This document shows, piece by piece, positions 42,633-53,500 of a stretch of 64,000 bases of DNA. This DNA is from Pelargonium tetragonum (lineage: Eukaryota; Streptophyta; Magnoliopsida; Geraniales; Geraniaceae): contig JAYMTL010000089.1 of NCBI GenBank assembly GCA_036897445.1, positions 1 to 64,000 on the forward strand. Direction: 5' to 3'. The notes under the pieces are model-generated. The model saw only the letters and a list, made by a program, of their open reading frames with translations, did not search any database and was not told where the DNA came from. Position numbers and translations under genes: made by a program. Each line of letters begins with the position of its first letter. The stretch's first letter is position 1.

Positions 42633-42711
42633 TCTACCCGCTCAGATCGGAGTAAGAGTACCCTTACTTTTTTGTAGGACGGGTTTCTGGTGTTCAAATC
42701 TTCTTAATTGA
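42633..42711 (+). other. tRNA-like sequence with intact D-stem (weak)
   Basis: GCTC at 42640-42643 and GAGT at 42656-42659 form a full four-pair D-stem (one G-U) around a loop with A14, G15 and GG, as in real tRNAs. GTTCAAATC at 42692 matches the T-loop. Between them, CTTAC and GTAGG can pair around a run of six T. The total is about five bases too long for a standard tRNA, three of five T-stem pairs form and the acceptor ends do not pair well. It is at best a decayed or tRNA-derived sequence. Confidence 0.2.
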
Positions 42712-42985
42712 TAACTGGGTTTCTTAATTTTAAATTAAACCTGCTAGAATAAATAAGGAATACGGCCCGGTAAAAGTAACTCTTAAGTGTATTAGTCGAA
42801 ACCCAATCCGTCCTATTATCAAGTCTACGCTTTATCTATTATCAGTTCTCGTGCGAAGAAAATCTGTGTCTCCTAAAAAGTTTTATTAAATACAAGTCTT
42901 CTCCTTACTTTACTACAGGAGGAATCAGTTACCTTGAATAGATGAAAAGAATTTTAGTAATTTTAGCTCCCAAGGAGCCCCGGTT

Positions 42986-43058
42986 GATGCCTATAATTTC
43001 TATATTAAACGTAGATTAAAGAAGCCAGGAACCTGGGGTTCGAATCCACTTTTTATCC
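42986..43058 (+). other. tRNA-like sequence (weak)
   Basis: GGGGTTCGAATCC at 43035-43047 is a strong T-loop/B-box match. Counting back gives a 73-base unit with four of seven acceptor pairs (one G-U), three of five T-stem pairs, and a seven-base anticodon loop with T33 and a purine at 37 on a stem with three pairs. The D-arm region (about 42992-43010) matches tRNA only if several G-to-A and C-to-T changes are allowed. It may be a decayed tRNA, or it may be a chance assembly around a good B-box. Confidence 0.25.
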
Positions 43059-45073
43059 AGATATAAGGGTTAAAGTAGAGATAAATTACTATAATAAAGA
43101 GTAAAGTTATAGTAGTACCGGTATAACGAAATTGACTTATTAAAGTCTTTCTAAACTGGGTTTGACTTTTTTCTAGTTTTACTAAAGGAGCTCCCATATT
43201 ATTACCTTCTCTTCGACTTCGATAGCTCTCCGACTTAATCCTGTTTGGATACCTTTTAATTTCATTATGGGCGCATTTCCTTTTTGATTACTAGTATTTC
43301 CCTTGACATTTAGTTAATACAAAATATCTAGAATTTTGGGAGATACAAACTAGATAAAGAAGCCCTTAAGGAAAGACAGCTTATACCATGTAAAAAACAG
43401 CAGGAGGATACTTGATAGAAACTACCCTGGTTTTAAGATTCCTTTTGTTCAGCCCCGGGAGACGAGAATAAGAGGGAACCTCTCTTTATTTATGCTTTAT
43501 TTCCTAATATTTGGCCCTTAATAACCCTGCTTTTTGTTAAACAAGGAACCCCCTGGCATGGGTACGCGCCTTTTTTAAATAGATAGGAAAAGCTCAGAAT
43601 AGAATGAAGTTGGATGCTTTACTAGTGTTGCAGGGCCACTCCTTAATAAAGCTTAAAGCTACACCCACGGCTAAAATGTTGAATTAGCTTTAGTATAAAA
43701 AAAGCATCCAGGGTTCTCTCAAAGGAATACCCGTTATAAATGGACTAGTGTGAGATTATACCTTTTTTTCGTCTGTATCTTAGGAGTCTTAAACAGTACT
43801 CATAATACTTATAGCTACTTACCTACTTTAACCTTGAAAAAGAAAAAGTTGCTGCCGGAACATAAGTCTAGCTGCTGAAATGGGCCATCCGTATAAAACT
43901 CACAAAGAGTACGTTTAGTTATAGACTAGCTTATATAAGAATTGACACATATTACAACCTTAGTTAATAGCTTTGAGTTCTCCTTAAACAAAAGGAGTAA
44001 AGTCCTTCACTTGGCAGGAAGATATAAGGATTAATAATTAATAAAAAGCAACCTTCTTTGGATGGAGATTGAAAAGTCTTACTTTAAGGGTAACCCCCGC
44101 CCAAGAACCCCTATAAATAACTGATGAAACCAAAAGGGAGATATTCTACCATATTCTTGTTTACACAAGGCACTTAAATTCTTAATTTAGGAGAGTCTAC
44201 TTAGTTGTTAGGTTCAGACGCTAACAAGAAATTTGACCTCAACGGAGACTATTAAAACCTCGTTTAACAGGCTTTTTAACAAGCACGCAGCCCTAACCTC
44301 CTTTCTTATACCCTTAAAAACCTGGTAAGTACAATAAAGTAAGATACTCGGTCCTAAATTAGATCAAAAAGCGTGCCCTATGGAAACCCCCGTAAAAAGT
44401 CTTAGCTATGATTTTTGCAAACAACTGTGTCCTTAATTATAAAATAGGGTAAGTAGTAGGATCCCAAGCAAGCGGATATTAAACATATAGAAAGACATTA
44501 CTAAATTATCTTGTACGAATTTACAGCAAAACCCCAGCACTTTAATATGAAAACCTGCTAAGCTCCTTCCTAAACCCGAAACCTAGTAGTGCATAGTAAT
44601 TTCTTTTTTTAGAGAGATCAACTACCTTCGAGAAATCCTGCATTTTATGTTATAGTAAGAGCCCCGTACGACCTAAAATCATAGGTTCGAATCCCGTTGT
44701 TAGAAGAACTGTCCGTTTGCAGAATTCTTGCTATATTTGGAAGTCTTTTGAGGAAATCCTTGTAAGGGATCGCCCACTTTTAACTTTTAACAGAAAGTAC
44801 AGAAAAACGCCTTGTTCGCTATCTAATAAAATTTTTTGGAATTCATTTCATCCTGCTGCCCTAATTGAGTACAGTTATTCTTTATATATATAGCTTTTCA
44901 AAAAGTTACTCAATCTAGAAAAGGGATTGCTTTTTCTTTTTATTACACAGGTTTACAACAAGTCTTTTTAAAAATCTAAGTTAACTTAATAAGGGCCCTT
45001 TTCAAAACCTAGAAATTCTGCAGACAATAGAAGACTTTATTAAATAGAACGCTCCTGGTGAGTTAGCATAAGG

Positions 45074-45103
45074 AGGCCCCAAAAAGACAGGCCCCAAAAA
45101 GAC
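45074..45103. repeat. Exact 2 x 15-base tandem duplication
   Basis: AGGCCCCAAAAAGAC occurs twice head to tail without mismatch. Its exactness in otherwise decayed sequence suggests a recent slippage or repair event. Confidence 0.9.
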
Positions 45104-48100
45104 TAGACTACAAACCTCTTCATTCAAGCATTATAAAAATTCGTTTGGGCTTATACAAGTGGCTACCTACTGCAGCACTCTTTTCTAGCCAAGGTGGCAG
45201 GTTTGTTATCTAGTGGTCTTTTTATGGGTTTTCGTTATAAACTTGTTTTCGTTTAACTTCGGAAGTAGAGAAAGGACCGAATCCGATTCGCCGCCGGAGA
45301 AAGGTCTGAGTATTAAAGTCAAACGAGCTCCTCAGGTTCTGTGTCTATTTCTGAAATGAGTTTTGTTTTCCCAACCCGTTGTTCTCAAAAGGTATTTGAT
45401 TGCAATAGACGTAATCTTAATCCGAATCTTTTTACCCAGGTTCCCTTTTCCTTTTTATGAGTATCAAGAAAGTTACAAAACTTATTCACACCGAATCCCG
45501 TACGGGGTGCTCTGTACCACCGCAAATTAGTCGAAGCATGAAAATAAGGGAAGGTAGGATCCGCATTCAAAATATATTAAAAGCGGGGAACTAGCAAATA
45601 AAGGCATCCCGCTGCTGTTTAAGAAGGGGAGTTTAAACTAATATAATAGAAACTCTAAGTATTCAAACTATATACCCTTTTCTTTCGCGAACTATGTAGT
45701 TAGCGTTGGCTCATATAATCCAAAATCCCTTGTTTTAGTACGGGGGTTGCCCCACCATAAAACTAACAAAAAAAGTAACCCGCCCGGCAAAAAAATCTTT
45801 TATTTCGAACTTAATGCCTGTTAGTAAAGAAATCTGCAGGACCGCTACCCCTAAGCAATCCTTTTTTATACAACATTTTTCTTATTATTCTATAAAGGGG
45901 TTTTCCTTATAATCCAGCCATTAGCATCCTTTATAAGTTAAATTGCAGTAAGGACCCATTTCACTTAAAGTGAGAGCCCCGGCAATTTAGTATATAAGTT
46001 TCGAGTGCATTTGAGCCTATATTCTTTAATTAAGCTGCTCGCTTTCCTATCAAATTTCCCGAACCCCTTTAACACTTTTAACCGGGGCTTTCTCTAAAAA
46101 AATCCTATAAACAGGACCTTATATAGTTGTAGATTTTTATGCATTTCCAGTAATTTAAGGGTGAGATTTAGTTAGTCTGATACTACCTAGGATGTACATT
46201 ATTTGTAATATATCAGGATTCCCCAAAGTACTTTTTTTAGTTACTATATAGACTGGACTTCTCCCTAAAGAAAGAAGGTCGAGATTTGTAATTTAGAATA
46301 CCTACAAATTCACGAGGAGAGTATCCAACTTTTTCTTTTCCGAAAGTTATGGCGAATAACCCCTTACTACAGCTTCTTAGCAAGCCCTAGTACTTAACTT
46401 AGGTATTGCTTCTTATTTAACTAAGTTAGGTTTAATAGCATCGGGTTCGGCAAGAGCTAATAAAACATCGTACGAAGCTCCGGTAGTATACTAGTATATA
46501 AGATACGTTGTTAAGTTTCTAAAAGAATAAAAAATACGGCTTAATCTAAGCAGATTAAGGCCCTTACTTCTATGAGGTAAGTTATATAACTATATAGAGT
46601 AGGTAAAAACTAAATATTTTGTAAACATTCGAAATAGGATTCTCAGGCATGAGGACTCCCTTACACTTATCACAGCAATTATCCGACATGCAAGGCTTTT
46701 TATATTCCGACTAGGAAACCCTTAAAATTCTTAGTTTTGCACTAATAATTTTCAGTTTATGTTAAGCAATTACTTTATCCTGTAAATCAGTATTAACTCC
46801 CTCATTCGTTCTAGGGTTTATATAAATGTAGTGGCAGCAAAATCAACTATACGAGGAACCCTTTGTCAAGTAAAAAAGGATACTAAAAACTTTGAAGAGG
46901 AGCTCCCGATATTTTAGAGAACTCTACAATTAAACTCAATAGGAAATAGGAGTCGTGTTTTTGCTTCATTATTTTATACCCCTTATAACTACCTGCCACA
47001 AAGGGGATTCCTGAGAATATTCTGAGTGTTTACCAAGAAATTATCCTGCTGTCTTTTCAGAGGAGTTTTACCTCTGCTTTATGAAGCTAAAACGGAGTTT
47101 GTGCCTCGAGAATTAAAGTCAATTTAAGACTTCTTTGTTAATTTCGGGCATCGCTTCTTGGAACAGAAAAGTTAGGAATATTTCTTATAACTGTGGGCTT
47201 CGCTTTACTTATTCTCACCTATTTCTACGGCAACAACATGCCAAACAAGCTTCCTTAATCAGCACTGCGTTCTTTTTCTTAAAAAAAGCTGCCTTGGTAC
47301 CGAAATATTCCTCAAATATCTTGCATATAACCTAAAACACGAAATTAAGGGGTTACTCCTTAAGGCTAAGTGGGGAGATTTACTTAAGAAAGAAAAATAC
47401 ACAAAAAAGAAAAAGCGGCTTTGTCCAACCTTGAGTAAATCGGAATATTAATCCTAATCCTGTCTTATTGGGACCAAAAAAGCCTACAGACTTCTTTTTT
47501 CTTGCGCGCCTTGCCTTTAAAAAGATAAGTATGTCTATGATGAAGCATGCCCTACCCTAAAAAAGTACCTTACATAGTAGGAATAGCAATACAATATCCC
47601 AGTGAATTTAAGAAAGGGCTATATCACAAATTTGTACAAATGGCACAGATCTATAACAGCTTTATCCTTTTTTTAACCTAAAGTAAGGTAAGGGGTTTGG
47701 AAAAAGCGGGAGCAAAATCTCTTAGATAGAATAGAAGTTTTTTCATAGCTAAGAACAGTCTTTTTTATTGCAATTGCAGGGCTGACGAATAAAGGAACTA
47801 AAGCACTTTTGCTGAGGAGAGGGTTCGAATCGAGTATATAATAAAAGGACTACTCAAAAGCCACTATAAGGCTGGCTTCACCAAAACTCAGTCTCACAGC
47901 AATAAAACCGGGGCGGCTGATTCAAGACTTAAAAAGGCTTTCCTTTGTTAAACCAAGCAGTAAAAACTAAAGCATAACTTAGGTACTGTGGACAAAGAAA
48001 AGGGGGCTCCCCTAAAATAGAAATAAGAGCACCTCCCAAGGTAAAGTTACTTACGAGATCCCCCGGTTATAGGTGCCTTAATTCTTTAGCTTTCTTATTA

Positions 48101-48433
48101 TTTAGAGTTTCCAAACCTATGCTTGCTTAAAGGCGGATCTACTTTTAGGGTGCTTTATGCAAGAACTCTCAATATCCCAGGCATACCTATATAGGTTAAA
48201 GAGCAACCCCTAGCTGAATTTTGACTTTGAGAGGGGTCGCACTTATTTAGAATTTTATGCTAATCTGAATCTTACAAAAGAAAAAGAACCCAAAAAGGGA
48301 ATCTCATATTGAAATTTTGTGGTTTTCTTGCTGCTTTAGATTAGAACTCTAATTTAGTTACTAGTAAACCTAAGTAAACGAAGTATTCCTGTAGTGTAAA
48401 AGAGTTTTTTATTACCGCTTTATATACACTCAA

Positions 48434-48455
48434 TACTTACTATATATAGTAAGTA
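48434..48455. repeat. 22-base perfect palindrome
   Basis: The sequence starts TACTTACTAT and ends in its exact reverse complement ATAGTAAGTA, with a self-complementary TA-rich centre and no mismatch over 22 bases. It could extrude as a cruciform. No gene or motif next to it suggests a protein site. Confidence 0.7.
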
Positions 48456-49201
48456 CTTTTAGGTGCCCTAGATACTAGATAAACTTAATTAGAACTAGAG
48501 ACCCTCCTCAATTGCTACCAAGGTATAGTCAAAATAAAAGTTCAGAGATTGGAAGTGCTCAATACCAGTTATACTTTAATTAAAAGGGATCTTTATAACG
48601 GAGTACTTTTCCTTACAGCAAGGATCCTTTCTTTCTAATCTAAGATCGAATATTTAAACTTTATATCAATATAATGCTTAAGAGCGCCCCCTTTTCTAAA
48701 TTTCTAAAAGGGATACAATAAAAAAGAAACTTTCAAAGAAAATATGACTTATACTTTTGTACTTTGTTTTCTTTTAAAAATACCCTGTTTTTTCCGTGCA
48801 GTATACCCCCTCGAGGGGTCATAGATAAGAAAGAAATCTGACAACTAATGCGCAGTTAAGTTTCCTAATAAAATAAGAAATTTGTTCAAGTTGGACTCAA
48901 TAAAGCATTTCAAAATTACTTGTTTCCAGGATCCCCAGTTTAGTAAAATTAAGCAACGGGGGCTTAAAAGAAGAGTTTATATTACATTATCATAGCCTCC
49001 GTAAACTTCAGTATCAGTATATAAGGGGATTCCCATAGAAAAAAGCAGGTTTTATAAAAGATTCTCCTCGAAAGCCTAAGTTTTTAATTATACACGGCAG
49101 ACCTAAAAGGGAAAATATTTGGGCAAAGAACAAGGAGCCCTGCTTTTTGGGGTACTCCATCTTAGTGTTTCTTATCCGCTTTAGGCTTAACAAGAGGCAT
49201 A

Positions 49202-49222
49202 ATATATATATATATATATATA
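49202..49222. repeat. AT dinucleotide microsatellite
   Basis: About ten uninterrupted AT units, the longest simple dinucleotide run I noticed in the window. Confidence 0.9.
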
Positions 49223-49554
49223 AGTAGTGCTCTTTTCCTGTGTCCTCTGGTTCCCTTAGAGTTTTAAAAAGGTGGAAGTGCCTTTTATATTTTAGAAATC
49301 CCAGCTACTTATGAACCGGGTAATTCTAATTTTTATATTGTTAGATACCCCTTATTTTAAAGATTTAGCTATAATAAAATTATCCTTTAATACATATATT
49401 TGTTTGCCTTTATCTGAGCTACTAGACGCAGTTAAGGTTTAGTGCAACAGGTTTTTGATTTTGCTTTACAAATGGAAAGACTTTAGCTAAGTTTAACTAC
49501 AAGGACTCTCAGCTGCATGAGACAAAGAAAGCGATGAAGGATACGATAAATAAG

Positions 49555-49575
49555 TGCCCTTTTTTGCCCTTTTTT
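49555..49575. repeat. 2 x 10-base tandem duplication
   Basis: TGCCCTTTTT is repeated twice head to tail, followed by one more T. Confidence 0.8.
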
Positions 49576-50488
49576 AAGACTTAACTTATAAAGTGGAATT
49601 AGAAAAACCCCGTGCCTTTTTTAAAATGGAACCTCTTTGACTTGCCTTAAAATAAACTAAAGAATATAGGAACTCTCCTGAAAAGGTTACTCTGCTTCCT
49701 AATCCTTGAGATCTAGTTTGATAAAAAAGCTTAAGTTTAAGACTCTATGCTACCTTTTTTCTCCTTGATATATCTTTCTTATTGTATATCAACAGCTTCC
49801 AAAAGAGGGAATCTCCTGCAACTCTTACTTTGATTAAAGACTTTACGTGCTCTTTACTAGAAATTCCTTAGTACCCCCCTTAATTGAATACTTTTTAAAT
49901 TCCTGTTTGGGTATTGAGGATAACAGGAATTTCTCAATATAAAATTTTATCAAACCTAAGACTACTTACAGAAAGTAGTGGATCTCCTAAGAAATTTTTA
50001 AGAACAAGGGAGTAGCTCCTAGGCATCTCGATGGGAAAGATTAAAGCAAGTATAATATCAGTATAAGGGAATCTAATATTCCTTTTATCTTTAGTTCTTT
50101 AGTTAATGAAGAATCGGGATCTTAGAAGGTAAAGGCCAAACTAAAGTGAAAGGTTCGAACTTCTGCATACTGATATAACTAGGTGTCCTATCATAGGCTA
50201 TTCTCAAGTCCTAGCGAGATGGTAGATTTAGGGTAATTATAATTAAAGACTATAAAAGACACCCATATATATAAAAGTAAATAGAAAAGGCGATTGCTCA
50301 GTACTTGAGATTAACAAAGAATTTCTAAAGAGTTAATTTCATTTTATTTTGTAGGATAATCGAGGACTTATCTACGCGATGTTACTTGCATTGAAGTTAG
50401 AATTACTTAGGCAGAAAGTTTAGAATTGAATTCGGAATCTCCTCTATAAAGGAATATACCTAAAGTTGAGCTGAATTTTGTATTATAG

Positions 50489-50560
50489 ACTTAGAGAGCT
50501 TCGTTGGAAGAGAAAGGGCTCTATCTTTCCCGGTCGGTGGTTCAAGTCTACTTCTAAGCA
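50489..50560 (+). tRNA. Degenerate tRNA-like sequence, probable tRNA pseudogene
   Basis: This is the best structured RNA candidate in the window. Its length is 72 bases with canonical spacing. The acceptor ACTTAGA pairs with TCTAAGC at 50553-50559 at six of seven positions, and the failed end pair would be repaired by a G at position 1. The D-arm is GCTT-CGTTGGAA-GAGA, with three of four pairs and the conserved GG. The T-arm GGTGG-TTCAAGT-CTACT pairs at all five positions, counting two G-U pairs. The four-base variable loop is GGTC. The anticodon stem is weak (three of five pairs). The loop TCTATCT puts C rather than T at position 33 and would give a formal UAU anticodon. Position 8 is G, not T. 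No CCA is encoded, and the first T run downstream is only four bases, near 50583. I read it as a decayed tRNA or tRNA-derived SINE head rather than a working gene. Confidence 0.45.
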
Positions 50561-53500
50561 AGAAGTATAAGAAAAAAGGGAATTTTGTGGGTTGGATTCC
50601 TAAAGAAGTCTCGAAACAAAATCAAAGGGTATCTCCCCGGGCGTGAATCTAGCAAAAAGCCTTAATTTCTTTTTATGAAAACGCTATACTAGGTATATCT
50701 TGAAGTTATTTTAGTCACGAATTCTTACTATTATTCCTAATTATTATAGGGACCCGGATCTTTTAAATTTCCAAGAAAAGAACTCGTTAAGCACCTCGGG
50801 AAAACTCAGCCTCTTTTTTGGACTTCGTTAGACAATGCTTTTAAGTATAAGTAAATAGCTAGAGCCTTAACCCTAGCGGCAATCTTTCCCAGTTAAGTGC
50901 TTATGATCTCTCGAGGGTCTTTTACAGTTAAACCAGAATGCACAAGTTTACCTTATAAATTTTTAACCAGTATCCGAGGTTAAATACTAAAAGTTGGAGA
51001 CGTATATCGGGTGCTTGCCCAAGGAAAACAAGATTCTATAACCGGGTAATTTCTAAATAACGAATCCCTGGCTTATCATTTTTGGTTTTGAATTCTCGAA
51101 TAATTAAGGTCTTAATAGAGAAATGCGGACAGACCCATTTGATTTCACAGTAAAAAAAGAAAAACTAAGACTCTTGCTTAATTATAGCAATAAATTTATA
51201 AAAAGCTTTTACTTTAGACTACTTTCAAAAATCCCTAAGGTGGATCCTGATGCGGGTTCTAAGTGTTGCACTTTTAGCGAGTGCGAAGCAAAGTATTAAA
51301 CCCAGCAATCCTATAAGATTTTTATGTGCTGTACCGAAAAAGACTAACCTTCATAAGCCTGCCGCCTAGGAATCCAAAGCAAAAAAGACTAAAAAGTTAT
51401 CCTATTTAATTGGCAAAGCCCTCCTAATTTAGGCTTTCTTATAAATCTTATACGAAAACCTTATTTCTTCTGATCTGTCATAAAAAGTTTTTACTAGGTC
51501 TCAAAATCTACTTTTGTCAGAAAACCTTTATTAATACAATTAATTTCTCCCTAAAATCTTACCCCGCACGCAGACGTACTAAAAGTTCCGGAAAAACAGG
51601 AGAAAGTTTATTTAGTTAAAATCACCGAATATAGTTACAAAAAAGAGACAGGTTTTCCTAAAAGGATCCAGATCCATCTGCGAGATCTTTCCACTTTGAT
51701 ACAACAAATTGCTAGGGAAGTCTTGTGCATAAAGTATGCTTTTTATCTAAGGGTTTCCGTTAATAAAAGTCTACACCTTCCTTTTGAAGAATAAAAATTT
51801 TTATAGTATATTCCGAACCCAGGAAAAGCTATCCACCAGCAAGTTTAGCTAACACCCTGCTATAAGCCTCAAAATTTTTTAAATCCCAAACAAAAATAGA
51901 GAGCGGATCCTTGATCTCCCGAATTATTTAATCTAAAGCCTGCTCTAATTACTAAACAGGTAGGAATATCTGAATAGAAACCCCAAGACATCCAAAAAGA
52001 CTCTTAATATAATAAAAGTCGTTTTCCTTTTTTAGTTCCCCAGGATCTCTTTTTCATTTTTTTAATACTTAAGATACAAAAATAGCACAAGGAACAGTAT
52101 CAAATAAAACAAAAGCAAGTTTTTATTTAAAAAGGTAGACAGCCTCCTTTTATACTTACGGGACCCCGTGCTCGCGATTCAAATTTCTATATAGAAATTT
52201 CTTAAATACTTTAGAAGTAACTTAAAAAAAGTTATTTTGCGGGGGCCCCTCCCATATCCAGCCAGAAGGGAGTCCTTAAGTTTTTAGGCAACAAAAAAGT
52301 TTGGTAGGCTGGGTTTTATAGCCCCAAAGGTTCCCTTTTATTTAAAGAAAGTCCTGTAAAAATAGGTACACAAGAATCCAGTATTAACTTGCGAATTTAG
52401 AGTATAACAAGTTTGATTTTAAGGCGTTTAACTGCGGTTTCATCAAGAAATAATCTTTCGGAACACTTAGTATTTAGTAACCCTGCAGTAGTGTTTGTTA
52501 AACAAAACCCGATTCGAAGAAAGTAGTCTTTGTAGTGGCTAGTATAATCTCAATACCTCGGCAACCATATAGAACAAGACATAAGAATTTAAAAGCTCGT
52601 AATTGAACCCCTTTTCAATTTGAGCGAGTGTAAGCTAAACAGAAAAACTTTCGTGCGTCGGCTAGTAACAAAGACTCTTTTTTTACAGGGGGTCCCGCAA
52701 GCACATAGGGTAAAAAATAAGGGTCCCGTAGTAGAAGCAAAGGTAGAATCTTCCTTCTGCATAAATTTCTTTTACATTTTTAGAGCCCTACAAATCTTTA
52801 GTAGTTATAGCTTAGTAAACATTTTTTCAAAGGAGCCCCCCCGGATTCCTTTATGGATAAGTAATCCAGTATATTTAGCACCACCTTTTAGCCTAGAGCA
52901 AAGCCCCGTATAACTAATAAAGTGAAAGAGTTTCTAAACCCTGATAATAATATAATGTAAAAACAAGAGTTTCCAGAAATCCAGTGAAGGGAACCCTCTT
53001 AAGCTGACCCAGATGCAGGTATTTGAATCCGATGCCCGGTATCCGCAAATTCTGCACTGAAACTTAAACAACAATTTAAACAACAATAGAGCAGTCTAGA
53101 TATAACTTTATATGAAAAGTGATTTATTACTCAAAAGCATCCATTTTAGTATAACAAAAGGAAAAGTCTTCACTGTAAAAATATGGGAAGACCTTATATA
53201 AGGCCAAATGAAAAACTAGAAAGTAAGAGCAGATGCTCTGATTGGCGCTTGACTGGGCTTGGAACACATAACTTTCTGCGTGCATTTATAATACGAGTTC
53301 TTTTTTACGTAAATCCTGCGCTTTTGGGGCATAAGAAAGCCCTTTAAATTCCGAATTTTGGAGTAACTACATAAACCTTTATTAGAATTTATAACTTTAT
53401 ATTCAAGGATTACCGTTAGAAGACGTTTCGATTGACTAGGGGCTTGTGTTGCCTTGTCCTTGTTATCTAGTTAACCTGTTATACATATACACTAAAGAAT

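Larger units (their letters stand above)
37621..50488. other. AT-rich gene-free background
   Basis: Same background texture, with no supported gene. GGATCC occurs near 40336, 41186, 44460, 45555, 48618 and 48928, and GGGCCC near 39797 and 44993. The stretch 41403-41703 is open on both strands for about 80 codons each and shows no CpA/TpG depletion (22 against 23 for ApC/GpT in 41461-41640), but neither translation is recognisable. Two tRNA-like stretches lie at about 42633-42711 and 42986-43058. Short tandem duplications, a long palindrome and an AT microsatellite are listed separately. Confidence 0.55.

Noticed and set aside
47761-47840. GGGTTCGAATC B-box match at 47821
   Set aside because: The T-stem pairs at only one or two positions and no A-box lies at the right distance.
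52620-52913. 97-codon open frame on the plus strand
   Set aside because: Within chance length and without motif; base use is the same as in the surrounding noncoding sequence.
53008-53072. Minus-strand tRNA-like fragment with T-loop and D-arm resemblance
   Set aside because: The D-arm and T-arm parts are about seven bases too close for a tRNA, and the T-stem does not pair.
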